A model generated the notes under the pieces. The model was given only the letters and a program-made list of their open reading frames with translations. It searched no databases and was not told the origin of the DNA. From Diatrype stigma (taxonomy: Eukaryota; Ascomycota; Sordariomycetes; Xylariales; Diatrypaceae), in the NCBI GenBank assembly GCA_022225965.2, contig JAKJXP020000002.1, forward strand, positions 248,001-312,000: 64,000 nucleotides of DNA. The letters are read 5' to 3'. A program made the translations under genes and the position numbers. Below are positions 47,989 through 59,477 of the stretch, piece by piece; position 1 is the first letter of the stretch, and each line of letters opens with the position of its first letter.

Positions 47989-50440
47989 GCGGGGATGGGG
48001 GATGGGCGGTGGGGGGTAGAGGGTAGAGGTAGATGCATGTAGGAGGCGTTGGAAGGGAAAAGAACTACAGTCTACTACTACTACTGATGAGTGAGGATGC
48101 GAAGCTTGATAAGGCTGACTTATTGTATGTACTGTACGTATGATAGGGGAGGGGATTGCGGAATATAAAAGAGGATTTCAGGCCAGACAGCCAGCCAGCC
48201 ATCGACGAGGTTTACATGGTCTCACTACTTCCTGGATTAATCACCACTGAGAATGCTTGGTTGGATGGATACCCGGACATCGATCGATTGGGCTAATGTA
48301 GTCTAGGTCCTGAGTAGATTTGCTTGCGCGTGAACTTAGGAGTATGCTGCTATCTATCTAGTAGTAGTCGCAGAGCGTCGAGATGTGGTTGCTTGTTTTG
48401 AGCTCTGTTTTCCCACGTCAAACTCCAATTGTTTCGTGCTGACTCGTAGGTTGTTGTTGTATGTAAGTGGAGGTGGGCTTTGCAGTAGCAATCTCTGGTG
48501 TTTTCTCTGAATACCTACCCTCTCTCCGCCCTCCGCCTCCCACATCTGAAAATCGGTTTGCTATTTTCTATCGAAATAAGACGTAAGCAATAGAGTACAC
48601 ATCCTTCATTGACTACGGCTGCACCGAGCTCGCCTCTCAGTAAGTTGGCCTTGGCACGAATGTACTTTTGATATGTTTGGTAGTGCCTACCGTCTTCGCA
48701 GATCTAGGAAAAGGCTAGGAGGCATCTCCTGATTGAGTAATTGGTGTCTCATCCTTTCTAGTACTAACTAGCATCGGGCTGAATCGAACGAGAGTTACCT
48801 GGTGTCAACGGTCGGTTGAATTGAGAGCGATAAATTTCATTTCCTAGCTGCTACTGGCAGGTGAAGCACTGTCGGCAGTCGTCATATTCGGGCCTATGAG
48901 GCCTAGCTTTCAACCAAATATCATGGTTGATGTGTCCGTCCTGAAGGCATTCCCAATATCATCTGATCGTCTTCATCTACCCCTATTCCCCCTATCTAGC
49001 GTCGCCTACGTCCATCCAGCTCGACCTGACTTGAACGAAGCAATACATTAGATACCATTCCCTTAGCAAGATACACCTGTTCTAACATATCTATATTGTA
49101 TGCCCTATTGAGAGCATTCAAGGTGAATATTGATGCCACTTCCTTCTGGGTTGTCAACCTGATCTCCCCCACCCCCTCCTTCAGCATTGCTCAAGTCGTC
49201 TTTCATACCCCCTCACCCCTCTCTGGCACTTGTAAAATGATCCACGTATCATTGGAGACTACACATATAAGCTATCGTCTGGGCTGATGAGGCTATTTAT
49301 GTGTTATTGGTTCCCTGTGGCACTTCGTGATAGCCCCACAGTCCAACAGATTCCATTTTGATATCATACTGAGTTCGAAACACACGCAAATAGGGCCACT
49401 ATGTCCATTTCAGGGTCCCGAGGCATCTGGATTTTGACAACTGATCCATTATTGCGTCCTTTTCTTCGGTGCCCTCCTTTATACGCTCCTTCCTTACGTG
49501 GCAGTAATTCTTGAACTTCCCAAGTAGCGCATATTATCTGGATCTGTCACGGTACGATCAGCAAGAGGCAATTCTCCTGTACGCTAAAGATTCAGCTGCT
49601 TCATTTCTCTATCTATATATTACGTGCTTCAACCTAGCTTCTCCATGGAGTAGTGGTGTGGTGATTGCCATATCGTGCACTCCGAGTTGTATTTTCACAT
49701 CACCTTCAGCAAGAGCGGATGTAGATGGGCACCATCTTGGTACAAGCCAGAAGTCAATTGCACCGCATCCTTCAACACTGACTTTCTCTTGATGAAGTGC
49801 GAAATGACTTGACCGAGTATTTCTAGAAGGCATAACCAACTTTACCGATTCCAACCTCGGTGCAGGGAAGCGTACATACAAGGGCACGTCAACTTCCACT
49901 GCGAAATCTAGTCACACGCCTGCCATATCATGACCCTCTCTCCTTGACAGGTTATGGTGATTTCCCACTTCCCTTCACATCGAAGAGCCACGAGCCATCC
50001 TTATTGCATATACTACAAGAATATTTACTTGGCCATTATTGCACTGGTAAGCCGGCAATTGCAGGTTTTATTGGTTGTTGGCATCAACGGTTGGTTGACC
50101 GGCAACAGCTTCATTGGAAGGTAAGTACCTAGTACCTCGGTACCGTCCCCTCAACACCAGACTGCAAAACAGACACGCGGTTTTCACAGTTGACCTTCCT
50201 ACCGTGCGGTACAGTGCAATCCATTTCCCATCATTGAAAGCTCTACTACTAAGTCGATATCCTCACAATTATCCAACCTTCACTCCAGATCTTATAGTGA
50301 TAGTACATCTGGGCAGTCGCGTCAGTCCCTTCCGTGATTACCTCTCAGTCAACATTGCACCAAGGATTCACTCGTTACCTATTTCCCATTGCCAACCGTG
50401 CATAGATTTTGATACTAGCAACTTTGACGATACCATCACA
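47989..50440. other. gene-free stretch between cft2 and the 2EXR gene
   Basis: 3' flank of cft2, then about 2 kb with no supported gene. From 50114 on, the frame of the 2EXR gene is open for 109 codons before its likely ATG; this part reads like an untranslated leader. Confidence 0.45.
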
Positions 50441-51675
50441 ATGGCCGATGCACAAAAGTCACAAACCCAAGCAATGTCCTTTCTTCGCTACCCACAGCTC
50501 CCCGACGAGCTCAAGCTCGCAATCTGGAAGCAGGCCGTCCCATCACCTGCCGTCCACCACTTCAAACTCAAGCTACCTGACGACAATGATGCACTCCAGG
50601 TCATGACGATTGAACCCATTTCCAGCCCAATCCTAGTGAACCCCACGGAAAAGCAGGACCCCTCCGGATGGCGGTACACGTGGATCTACTCTGCCGTGGA
50701 CACCATCGCCCACGAGCTGATCGACCTTGGAAACCGACTGCTGATCTGGCAACTGGACAAGCAGAAGGTGGACAAGAGCAAGAAGAAGCTGGTCAACAAG
50801 CCAGCAGACGACCCGGAAGGCAAAGCAGCACGTTATGGCTGCAAGGCCATGATCGACGCCTCGCAGGACCTGGTGCGCTTCAAGTTCGTAGGCACCGAGT
50901 TCGATCCTTGGTCGCTATCACGTTACGGAAATCGAGCGTTGCTGAAGGGGATCAAGCGCGTGGCTTTGGACTGGAAGACTGGCACTGGTGTCAACAAGAA
51001 CGACTGGATCATCCGCCCGTTGGAGTGCACATGCAACACTAACAAACCCCACGAAGGGCAGGAACATTGCCATCATTCACTCGCCAAGTTCCTTGCCCTA
51101 TTCGAAGATCTAGAGGCTTTTTACTTTGTCTTGGACATCAAAGGCTGTGAGATAGACAGAAAGTGGCTGGAAGAGCAAGAGCTGCAGGGACATGAAGATT
51201 CACGACCACAGCCGAGAGGCACCAAGCGAACATGCAGCGGCATGGTCAAACGTCGTCCGAAGCCAAAGGGAAAGCCTGCCGTGCAGCTTATAAAGGAGAC
51301 TATGGACTTCTTCCGAGGTATGTGTCTTTCTGGTGTTTTCCTGTCAAAAACCCTCCCTGCACCTTACCATAGCTATGCTGCCTACCACCCACATCTTGCC
51401 TACTCCCACTAACACGGCTTGAAACCCGCGCAGAGGCTGCAGAGGCGAACGACAACCTCGAGACTTTCCACGACAGAATCAAGACCTTCTACGAGGTGCG
51501 GCCTGAGGACACCATGCGCCTGATGAAGCACAATCAGATGTGGGCCGTGATCCACGGCCTCCGGAGACGTTGGCGAGCAAAAAGCATAGCTCTACGACTC
51601 ACGCCAGCTATGAGAGAACGTGCCGAGCAGACCAAGTTCAAGGTCTTAGTTTACGCGGATCCGCCCAAAAAGTAG
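50441..51675 (+). CDS. 2EXR-domain protein
   Basis: Exons 50441-51317 and 51434-51675, 372 aa; the join reads MDFFREAAEANDNLETFHDR with a GTATGT donor. The start sits in a strong context (CACAATGGCC). Residues 12-40 (MSFLRYPQLPDELKLAIWKQ, AVPSP) match the 2EXR domain, a short F-box-like motif common in large fungal protein families; molecular function is unknown and often assumed to be protein-protein contact. Further on are a Lys-rich segment (KQKVDKSKKKLVNK), a block FVGTEFDPWSLSRYGNRALL and a Cys/His cluster (LECTCNTNKPHEGQEHCHHS) that could bind metal, though the spacing fits no motif I know. The C-terminus is basic (GLRRRWRAKSIALRLTPAMR). The open frame upstream could add 109 codons from an ATG at 50114, but it has no coding character I trust. 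Confidence 0.85.
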
Positions 51676-52405
51676 GATAGATACGCAGGCCACTCGGGAG
51701 TTTGCAAGGAGCTCGGCGTTCATGACGAACCTGCCAATTGAAGTTTGCGACACAGAGAGTCGTTGGAATTTGGCACGGGCAACTTTGAGCTATACCACCA
51801 GGGCACATTTTGAAAGGGGCAGGGGGTAGATGGAAACGGCTGGCCATTGCTTTAGAACCTGTACAATAGTCGCAACAGTATAGCAGAGACAAAGTAGCAC
51901 GAAGTCATCATATGATATATTCAATGCGAACATCCAATATGGCTTGCTTGACCCCGTGAACCTCAAACACGTCAGTGCAATACTTGCGAATATAGTGTAA
52001 GGCAAACCAAACCCACTGAATAGACTCGAGTGAAGTTGATGTTGTTGTGGTCGGCTAGTTCGGCACAGTCCCGAAAGGCGTTTAGTGAGAAAGCTTGGCG
52101 TCTCGGCGCTGACCGCCGAGATCGGCTCCAAGCCGTCGATGCGCAGCCACTAAGAGCGCGAGACGCATCCGAATCTAGAAGTTCCACCATTTCGGTCTAT
52201 GGGACCGGGGAATTGGCGCTGATAAGCAACAACCGACGGTCACATGGAAGACGGTTGCAATAGCGATTTGATTTAACTCACAATTGATTTGCTAAACTTG
52301 GAGCTGTGTCGTCACCATGCCCATAAATACTGGTTTTACAGATATATATTAATGAAAAGGCAATCATACTTTGCGGAAAAGCTCAGCTACAATAGATAGA
52401 GATCC
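51676..52405. other. intergenic region upstream of the LrgAB-like gene
   Basis: No gene supported. Frames on both strands are short. It contains 3' flank of the 2EXR gene and the promoter side of the LrgAB-like gene. Confidence 0.45.
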
Positions 52406-54712
52406 ATGATGATCGTAGAGCGTTCCGCCATTCTGCATGATTCCTACCATGCGCTAAAACTTGTGAGTTGCGGTTATCCTAATTACTTACCTACCTAGGG
52501 AGAACATAATTGCGGCGGAACCCAACACTGACGCGAGCCGCTCACATATCAGGCCTCGCAAGCGTCGTGGAAGCATGCCGTGCAGTCATGGCTGTATATC
52601 CCGGCCGGCATACTGGTGATGCTTGGCGCCTGCTTTGGCGTCGAGTGCCTCCTGAAGCTAGGATCCGTGTCGTTCCCTTCCTCGGTAGCAGGCCTCATAA
52701 TCCTTTTCCTGGCTCTGCTGCTATCGGAGCAGGTGCTGGGCGAGCACCGCACGCGACGCTTTGTCGCGTGGGTTGACATTCCGGTGATTAAACTTCGATT
52801 CTTGCCCCTCCCGCTCTTTACCACGTTTTTGGAGAATCAATCAAACAACTGACAGGTGATGTGGATTTCTAGGGCGGATGGTCGCTACGCTGGATCGGCG
52901 TGTTCTTCACGCCGTCGTTCGTCCTCCTGCCCCTGAGCCCGCCCATCGGGATCATCGAGGTGTTCAAGATCATCGCCGTCTTCCGTGCGTATTGACCGTA
53001 GTCTCCAGCGAAACTGGCCCCAATGAACCTAAAGCTAACCCACCCGGCTCCTTTCTTGGCTTTAACTACTTAGTCATCGGCTTCCTCGTCATGATGGTGC
53101 TCACGGCGTACATGGCCCGCAGCCTGCAGCTGATATTCGGATCGTCGAAGCGCGCGATGACCGAGCGCGCCGAGGAGCTGGGCCGGGACGGCCGGGACAA
53201 CAACGAAGACGACCAGATCCCCATGACGGCCCTGTCTCCGCCGCGATCTGGCGACGTAACGCCCGCGCCCACCCCGGGCGTGCTGTCGGAGGTGCCCTCG
53301 TCGGTGGACGTGCGCAGCCTCGACCCCCCGCCGAGGGCGCAGAGGAGGAGTCTTCATCTCGAGCGACACACACCCGAAGACACCTCTGCCTCTGCATCCG
53401 CATCCGCATCAGCATCTTCCCGCCACGAACCTCCCCCCACGCCCAGCACAGACGTCGTCGCACCGCTGCCCGCGCAAGCGCCCCCGCCCCCGGCGCGGGC
53501 GACCAAGTGGGCGGCGCTGCTCGCGAGCCGGCTCGACGTGTTCACGTACGGGGCGCTGTTCCTGCTCGCGGGGCTGCCGACCTACTACGCGGCCGGGTAC
53601 GCGATGCCGCTGCACCTGAGCCTGGGCGTGCTGGCCTACTTCGCCGCCACCACGGCCGTGCCGCCCGCCTGGCGCCGGTTCCTGCACCCCGTGCTCGTGT
53701 CGTCGCTGCTCACCGTCCTGGGCCTGTGGGTGCTCGGCCTCGTGCGCGGTGATGACCTGCGCGCGTCGCTGGCCCAGTACCGCACGGGGGCTAAGTACTC
53801 GACGCTGTGGGCGGACAGTGCCGGTGGTAGTGGTAGTCTCCCCGGCGCCGGCGACATGTTCGGCAGCGTCCTCGATGCCAGCATCGTCGCCCTCGCCCTG
53901 CCCATGTACCAGTACCGCCGCGAGCTGCGCGCCCACTTGACTGCTATCGCGGTCCCCAACATCGTTGTGGCTGTCGCCTCGCTGTTCGCGTACCCGCCGC
54001 TGTGCCGCGCCATCGGCATTGGCGCTGAACGAAGGTGAGTTGAGGATTCCTCTGGCCCAACCGTCCCATCCCATCCCATCCCGTACCGCCCATTTCGAGG
54101 GATTCATTCATGTAGCCGTCATTGCTCTGTATCTGGAGATCTGGGGCCACCGCGATGAGATAGCGCAGCGAGAACGTTTGTTTCCTGACGGTATGATGTT
54201 GTGTGTGTGATGTAGTCTTGCCTTCGCGGCCCGCAGCTTGACGCTCGCCCTCGCCACCCCCGCTGCTGCTAATCTCGGCGGCGACGCCAACACTGTCGCC
54301 GCGATCGCGATTATGAGCGGGATCTTGGGCGTGCTCATCGGTCAGCGCATGCTGGGCTTCCTGAGAATTCCTGAAGGTGAGTTCAATTTGATTCTGTTCA
54401 GCCCAATCCGAGGGGGGGTAAGATGAAGGTTGAAACCGACATAACTGTGGGGTGTTTGTTGGAAGGCCAGTACTTCGTGATTGTACTGCTGCTGACTATG
54501 TCTAATACACATGAAATGTAGACGACTACGTTACGCGAGGAGTAACGCTCGGTGCCAATTCTTCGGCCATCGCCACTGCGCTACTGTTACGAACGGACCC
54601 TCGGGCTGCTGCGCTGTCGAGCCTCTCTATGGGCCTGTTTGGTACCATCACTGTCCTGTTTACATCCATCCCTCCTATATCGTCTGCGGTCCGGGCTTCG
54701 GTAGGACTTTGA
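52406..54712 (+). CDS. LrgA-LrgB fusion membrane protein (plastid glycolate/glycerate transporter-like)
   Basis: Six exons: 52406-52462, 52553-52783, 52873-52984, 53074-54034, 54216-54376 and 54522-54712, 570 aa. A second ATG at 52409 is possible. The first exon encodes only 19 residues and is followed by ASQASWKHAVQSWLYIPAGI. The N-terminal half is LrgA-like: LVMLGACFGVECLLKLGSVS, FPSSVAGLIILFLALLLSEQ, then GGWSLRWIGVFFTPSFVLLP and FLVMMVLTAYMARSLQLIFG. A disordered Pro/Ser/Asp-rich linker (about 165-270) follows. The C-terminal half is LrgB-like: LDVFTYGALFLLAGLPTYYA, the signature ARSLTLALATPAAANLGGDA, then VTRGVTLGANSSAIATALLL. About 12 membrane helices are expected. Bacterial LrgA/LrgB are separate murein-hydrolase regulators or transporters; in plants the fusion (PLGG1) exports glycolate and glycerate. 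The substrate in fungi is not known from sequence. Confidence 0.9.
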
Positions 54713-55622
54713 TAGCAACGGTGAGCTGGTTCAATACCAAATCCTACGTGAATGGGTGTATCTGAACGAGGCAATGTAACCTACTTGATATTCTAGTAGT
54801 CAAGTATCATTCAGTTGAATAGTGTAAAAGTCATGCAATGAAATACGAGGGAATGATTCAAACTACAGTTTTAGAGCTCGTTGAGGTTCAGTAGCGACTT
54901 GTGAAAGTCGAATGACTCGGAGAAAACTATATGTGATTGCCCTACTATATTGCCATCCATTGTTCTGGATAATGTCTGTTGTAGCTAAGGACTCTCCGCT
55001 ACGATATCGATAGCTCGCCCTCTAACGGGCTCTCAAAGGGGCAATGGTTGGTCTAGTTATGTCACCTTCATTATAGCGATGCTGGTAATTATATTCCTAC
55101 CGATGGCTTCCAATGATAGTCATCACGAGGCACTCACTTCATGACGAATACAATGTGCCGAGGGTTCATGAATCCTCGATGAACAGTCAAATCTTAATCA
55201 GATTTAAGATATGAAAGTCGAAAATTATCATGCTAGACATAGCACTGGACTATGTGCACGTCCCAATTTCGGAACACCATGCCATCAAACGCATCCTATC
55301 GAATACCTCTTCAAAGACGCGTACTGTCAGGGGTCAGGGCTACTATATAGGGGTTTTCCGGATGCACCGGGTATAGCCCGGGGCTGTATGGGCATGGATA
55401 CGAAATAGAACACGCAACGTTACTTCTACGAGGTCACTGAGGAGTAACAATTATATAGGTACTCGACTGGTCCCCCTTCTTCAGGGGCTGGCCAGGTTTT
55501 ATAGTAGTCCCATACACCCCCTATACTGTTTCCTGCACGCCGATCTCTCCCAGAACTGACAGGTACCTGAAGACGGATTGCAACCGAGGCTTCCAGCAGG
55601 CATCCGGCTGTCCTACGTTTGT
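54713..55622. other. intergenic region between convergent 3' ends
   Basis: Between the LrgAB-like gene (+) and the NIF3-insert-like gene (-). No gene supported; no strong repeat seen. Confidence 0.45.
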
Positions 55623-56018
55623 TCAGAAGTCCTCCAGTCTATAGACCTCATACCCTGGCTCCTCATATGGGTGAGCTCTACCAACAAGTCAGCGAGACCG
55701 CGAAAAAGTAAGACGGCTATAATATGCCCGAGCAGCTCACTTCTTCAATGCTTCCACAGCCTTCTTTGTGGTATCTTCTCCCACGCAGAGCGTTTCCACC
55801 CTATACTCTTCAACTTGTTCCAGTACACCGACCGCCCCGATGTGCGGATTGGCCTCATTCCCGGGGCGGAATTGGCCGGTGCCCAGGGCCTGCCAAGCAC
55901 ATTCGGTATAGTTGCCTACTCCAGGGTAACGCCCCGCACCGGCCGCGAAGATGGCGGCCTTGACGGCGTTCAGGTTTGGCGTCGGGACGAAGAAGACAAG
56001 CTTGAACTTGGTAGCCAT
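55623..56018 (-). CDS. stand-alone NIF3 insert-domain (YqfO/CutA-like) protein
   Basis: Two exons, 56018-55741 and 55677-55623, 110 aa. The join gives EALKKAHPYEEPGYEVYRLE, which restores the usual family ending (HPYEEP motif and final DF) that the unspliced frame lacks. The fold is the ferredoxin-like, CutA/PII-like domain inserted in bacterial NIF3/YqfO proteins: KFKLVFFVPTPNLNAVKAAI, FAAGAGRYPGVGNYTECAWQ, LGTGQFRPGNEANPHIGAVG, VEEYRVETLCVGEDTTKKAV. There is no NIF3 metal-binding core around it, so this is the single-domain form found in many fungi and bacteria. Function is unknown; a trimeric metal- or ligand-sensing role is only suggested by the fold. Starting ATG at 56018 begins MATKFKLVFF, a sensible start. 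Confidence 0.9.
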
Positions 56019-56870
56019 TTGCAGCGTGGATAAGCGTCGTCTATATCGAGCTAGATGCGCCTCATATAATCTCTACCAAAGATTGGGATGCGACAAGATG
56101 AGTGAGAGGTATCACAGGGTTAGGCGTTCAGGAATTCCAGAATGAGGGGTAAATATTGATAGCTGATGTCTTAAGGGGCTTAAAGATTAAATCTAGGCTC
56201 GGATGCATTAGTTATCCGTGGACGCCACGTGCGTCAGCCACTAAGCAGCATTGCACATGCATATGCTATCGATGTATAGTGCCTGCGTAATCTTGAGGGT
56301 CCGTTTCCATGGTATTCCGCTTCTGCAGGTTCCCGTTGCCTGACGTATAGATTGATAGGGGGGCCCTTAGGGCACCCACAACCCCATAGTTTAGTATCTA
56401 TCACCAGGTACCTAACTAGAATGGTACTGTAGGTAAAGCTTTGAGGGCTCAGTTTTGATGCAGGTCGGCTTCGAGGTATTTGGAATTTGAGACTAAGCAA
56501 TCCAGCAAAAGCGAATCCTCGAGAACCAAGTCGTATTTATTTCTTCACCAAATGCGTGACTGCGCCTAACCTAAGTATACACTGTTATCGGTGAAGATTA
56601 GCCCCTATTGTTCTCTGATAAAGTGGCTGCAAGAAACCCCTGTGTTGTACTTGTGGGCCTAATTATAGAGGCTCGTAGGTGGGGCCACAGAAACGTTTCA
56701 ATGCTTGAAGGCCAGGACGATCATACTGACATGCACTTCCTAACCATTGCAAAGCGATGGATATAAAGCAGCTTTGTTGCGTCCACCCAACCGTGTCTGA
56801 TATCTTCCCATATTCATATACGGCCTGATATTGATATTGACTTTCCACATTTGCCCTAGCACGATATACA
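56019..56870. other. intergenic region
   Basis: Upstream of both the NIF3-insert gene (-) and the broken TPR gene (+). No gene supported. ATAAAGCAG-like and TGATATTGATATTGA words near 56760-56842 precede the TPR start. Confidence 0.4.
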
Positions 56871-57270
56871 ATGGCTTCCCATGTGGACTGGACTCCCGAG
56901 CCGACCAGGAGCGTGAACGCGGAAATGCGCTGTATCGGAAAGGCCTTTTGGAAGAAGGTATGCTAACAATCAATGGCAGTACACTATGTAGCATATGCTG
57001 ACCAGCGCCTCATTAGCTATCGCTGCATATACCGAAGCTGCAAAGCTTGCTCCATTGGATCCATCACCGTTGTCAAACTTATCTGCAGCTTCGTATGAAG
57101 CCGGAAAATACGCCGAAGGGATCGAGTTTGCGGACAAAGCTTTGGCGCTGCTGAAAGAGAAGCCAGAGGATGACCAGAAACGACAGAAGCTGATGGCAAG
57201 ATCCGCAAAGGCCCATGTTTTTCTGTCAGACACTTCACGCGCCGAGGATACCAACTATACCATTCGCTAA
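56871..57270 (+). pseudogene. frameshifted, truncated TPR protein gene
   Basis: The ATG at 56871 begins MASHVDWTPE, a normal start for fungal TPR proteins of the type that precede DUF4470 or MYND parts. The TPR itself (ADQERERGNALYRKGLLEE) continues one frame over, so a single base seems lost near 56889-56891. A 60-bp intron (56957-57016, GTATGC to TTAG) then joins LLEE to AIAAYTEAAKLAPLDPSPLS, NLSAASYEAGKYAEGIEFAD and KALALLKEKPEDDQKRQKLM. The frame stops at 57270 after SRAEDTNYTIR, where full-length relatives go on for several hundred residues; nothing recognisable follows. I read it as a decayed gene. A sequencing error could explain the frameshift but not the lost C-terminus. Confidence 0.7.
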
Positions 57271-57964
57271 TATCAGCATGACTAAATACACATGCTCGAT
57301 AGCTACCTACCTGTCGAATGCCCCTAGTGAGGATAACAGGAGGTAAACATGACAATAGATTGAACCTTTCGCTGGGCTATCTTGAGTTTACCTTCTTACC
57401 ATACGGCCTTTACACGGAGATAAAACACCCTTTTGAAGTCAGAGATTCCAATCAGGTATACTAGGACTGCCATTGGTCAATTAGTGCCCTGCCGGGATGT
57501 TTCGTCATCTTGGCAGAAAGCACGAGCTCCCCTTTTCCCCAATCCATACATGAGAGCTTGGTCCGATCGATCGGGTGAGCTTTATCTACCAGTGCCAATC
57601 CCTAGCCGCATGGTTTCTTTGGTTCGCGCGTGGGAGAGGCAGAGAGCTGCTAATGGACGTGACTTCTGGCGTCATCTGCTTCTTCACCAGAAACAGCCAA
57701 ATGCAACATATACGGAAAAGGAGGGGTAGCTTAGGGGGTGCGCTGGTACTGTTCCAACTCGTCACGAAATCGTGCTTGTCGTTGTTCGTCATTCAGCAGG
57801 CATTGACGTTATCTGAGAGACACCCCGATTTCGCCCTTGATGGGAGCTCTATAAGAATAGCTGTCACTTACTGGGATCCTAGTAGTATTGTTAGAGGGTA
57901 GTCTACTCAGCGTGGATGACTAGACGTGAATAATAGACCGAAAGACAACGAAACAGAGTCAAAT
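57271..57964. other. region between TPR pseudogene and dioxygenase gene
   Basis: Two overlapping frames (57433-57729 and 57575-57901) have no recognisable domain. They might be remnants of the TPR gene's lost C-terminal part, but I see no matching motif. The 3' side is the promoter of the dioxygenase gene. Confidence 0.4.
57850..57855 (+). promoter_or_regulatory. TATA-like element of dioxygenase gene
   Basis: TATAAG 115 nt upstream of the ATG at 57965; motif and spacing only. Confidence 0.35.
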
Positions 57965-59477
57965 ATGTCGACCACAACGACTACTGTAACCCCGCCCTCA
58001 GAGGTCACGCTGAAGCTAGCCTTCGACGAGAAAGCGCACGAGCAGGTATGCGCAATACTGGCTGACTGGCTAACTACTTAGGTGTGATCCCAGCACTGAT
58101 GTTGAGTCCCCCAGTACAAATACCACGACTACCTGCCAGTGTACGACGAGAAGACGCACTTAGAGCCTCTGGAGCCGTTCGATTTCCAGGACCGCGGCAT
58201 CGCCGCCCACCAGGAGAAGACGAACCTGATCGCCCAGGACAACCCAGATGTCAAGGTCAGCAAGCTCACGCCCGTCATCGGCACCGAGATTCGCGGGCTG
58301 CAGCTGTCGCAGCTCAGCGACACGCAGAAGGACGAGCTTGCCCTCCTGATCGCAGAGCGCGGCGTCGTCGTATTCCGCGACCAAGATTTCAAGGACATCG
58401 GAATCGAGCAGCAGAAGGCCTTCGGCCGATACTTCGGGCCTTTGCATATCCATGTCAGTCAAACTATCCAGTTAGCAGACCAGGCTTTTCCTTTCTTTTG
58501 TCCCCCTCTCTCCTCTCCAGATCTGTGCCACGCATGTATCACTGACAAGAATACCGTTTTAAATCGCAGCCGGTGGGAGCGCACGTCAAGGACGCGCTGG
58601 AGCTGCACAACATCTACCTGGGTCCGGACAACGAGTACCGCAACCGCAGTAAGAGCAACCGGCTGACGACGACGGGCTACCACTCGGACGTGTCGTACGA
58701 GCACCAGACGCCCGGCATCACCATCCTGACGCTGCTGTCGGTGCCGCCCACGGGCGGCGACACGGCCTGGGCGTCGCAGACGGCCGCGTACGCGCGCCTG
58801 TCGCGCCCCATCCAGGCCCTGCTCGAGGGGCTGCGCGCCGAGCACAGCGGCTTCCCGCAGGCCGAGGGCGGGAGGCGCGACGGCAGGTTCGTAAGGCGGG
58901 AGCCGGTTAGATCCGAGCACCCGGTTGTGAGGGTTCATCCTGTGAGTTGAGTTGTTTGCTTGCCTGCCCTTACTCCTCCAGGAAATACGTGGAGTAAAAG
59001 CAGAAAAGAAAAGAAGTGAGAAAGAAAGGAAGTGGAATCGAGCGTATGCTGTGCTTACACGGACTGATCTCTTTGTTTTTCGACTAGGCGACCGGGCAGA
59101 AAGCCCTGTTCATCAACCCCGGCTTCACTAAGAAGATCATCGGCCTGAAGGACGAGGAGTCAGATGCGCTCTTGAAGCTCCTGTTCAGGGTAAGCCTATT
59201 ACCCGACTAGACTGGCCGACTCGCTGGACTTGGTTGTAGATCAGATAGTCGAGGGCTGACTTCTTCTTCGCAGCACATATCGCAGGGGCAGGACTTCCAG
59301 GTCCGCGTGCGGTGGGAGGAGGGTACAGTGGCGCTCTGGGATAACCGCGTGACGGCGCACACTGCCATCTCGGACTACAATGTCCACAATCCCCAGGAAG
59401 GCCTCAGGCACGGGTTCAGGATCACGACGCTCGCGGACAAGCCTAAGGGCGTCAATGGTTTGGAGTCGACTTGGTGA
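57965..59477 (+). CDS. TauD/TfdA-type Fe(II)/2-oxoglutarate dioxygenase (fungal sulfonate dioxygenase-like)
   Basis: Five exons, all joined in phase 0: 57965-58045, 58115-58453, 58570-58941, 59088-59189 and 59274-59477, 365 aa. The enzyme class uses Fe(II) and 2-oxoglutarate to oxidise a substrate; fungal members related to yeast JLP1 release sulfite from taurine or other sulfonates. The jelly-roll core begins at VSKLTPVIGTEIRGLQLSQL. The iron triad is H178-x-D180 (TTTGYHSDVSYEHQTPG) and H327 (NRVTAHTAISDY); R343 or R347 (LRHGFRIT) should bind 2-oxoglutarate. GPLHIHPVGAHVKDALELHN and LLSVPPTGGDTAWASQTAAY are typical of the family. The third exon is GC-rich. The true substrate cannot be read from sequence; no transporter or sulfur gene sits next to it. 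Confidence 0.92.

Noticed and set aside
53409..54107. 232-codon minus frame
   Set aside because: Antisense of the LrgAB-like gene, whose membrane segments and LrgB signature are clear.
55578..56033. 151-codon + frame
   Set aside because: Antisense of the NIF3-insert gene, whose spliced product fits its family to the last residue.
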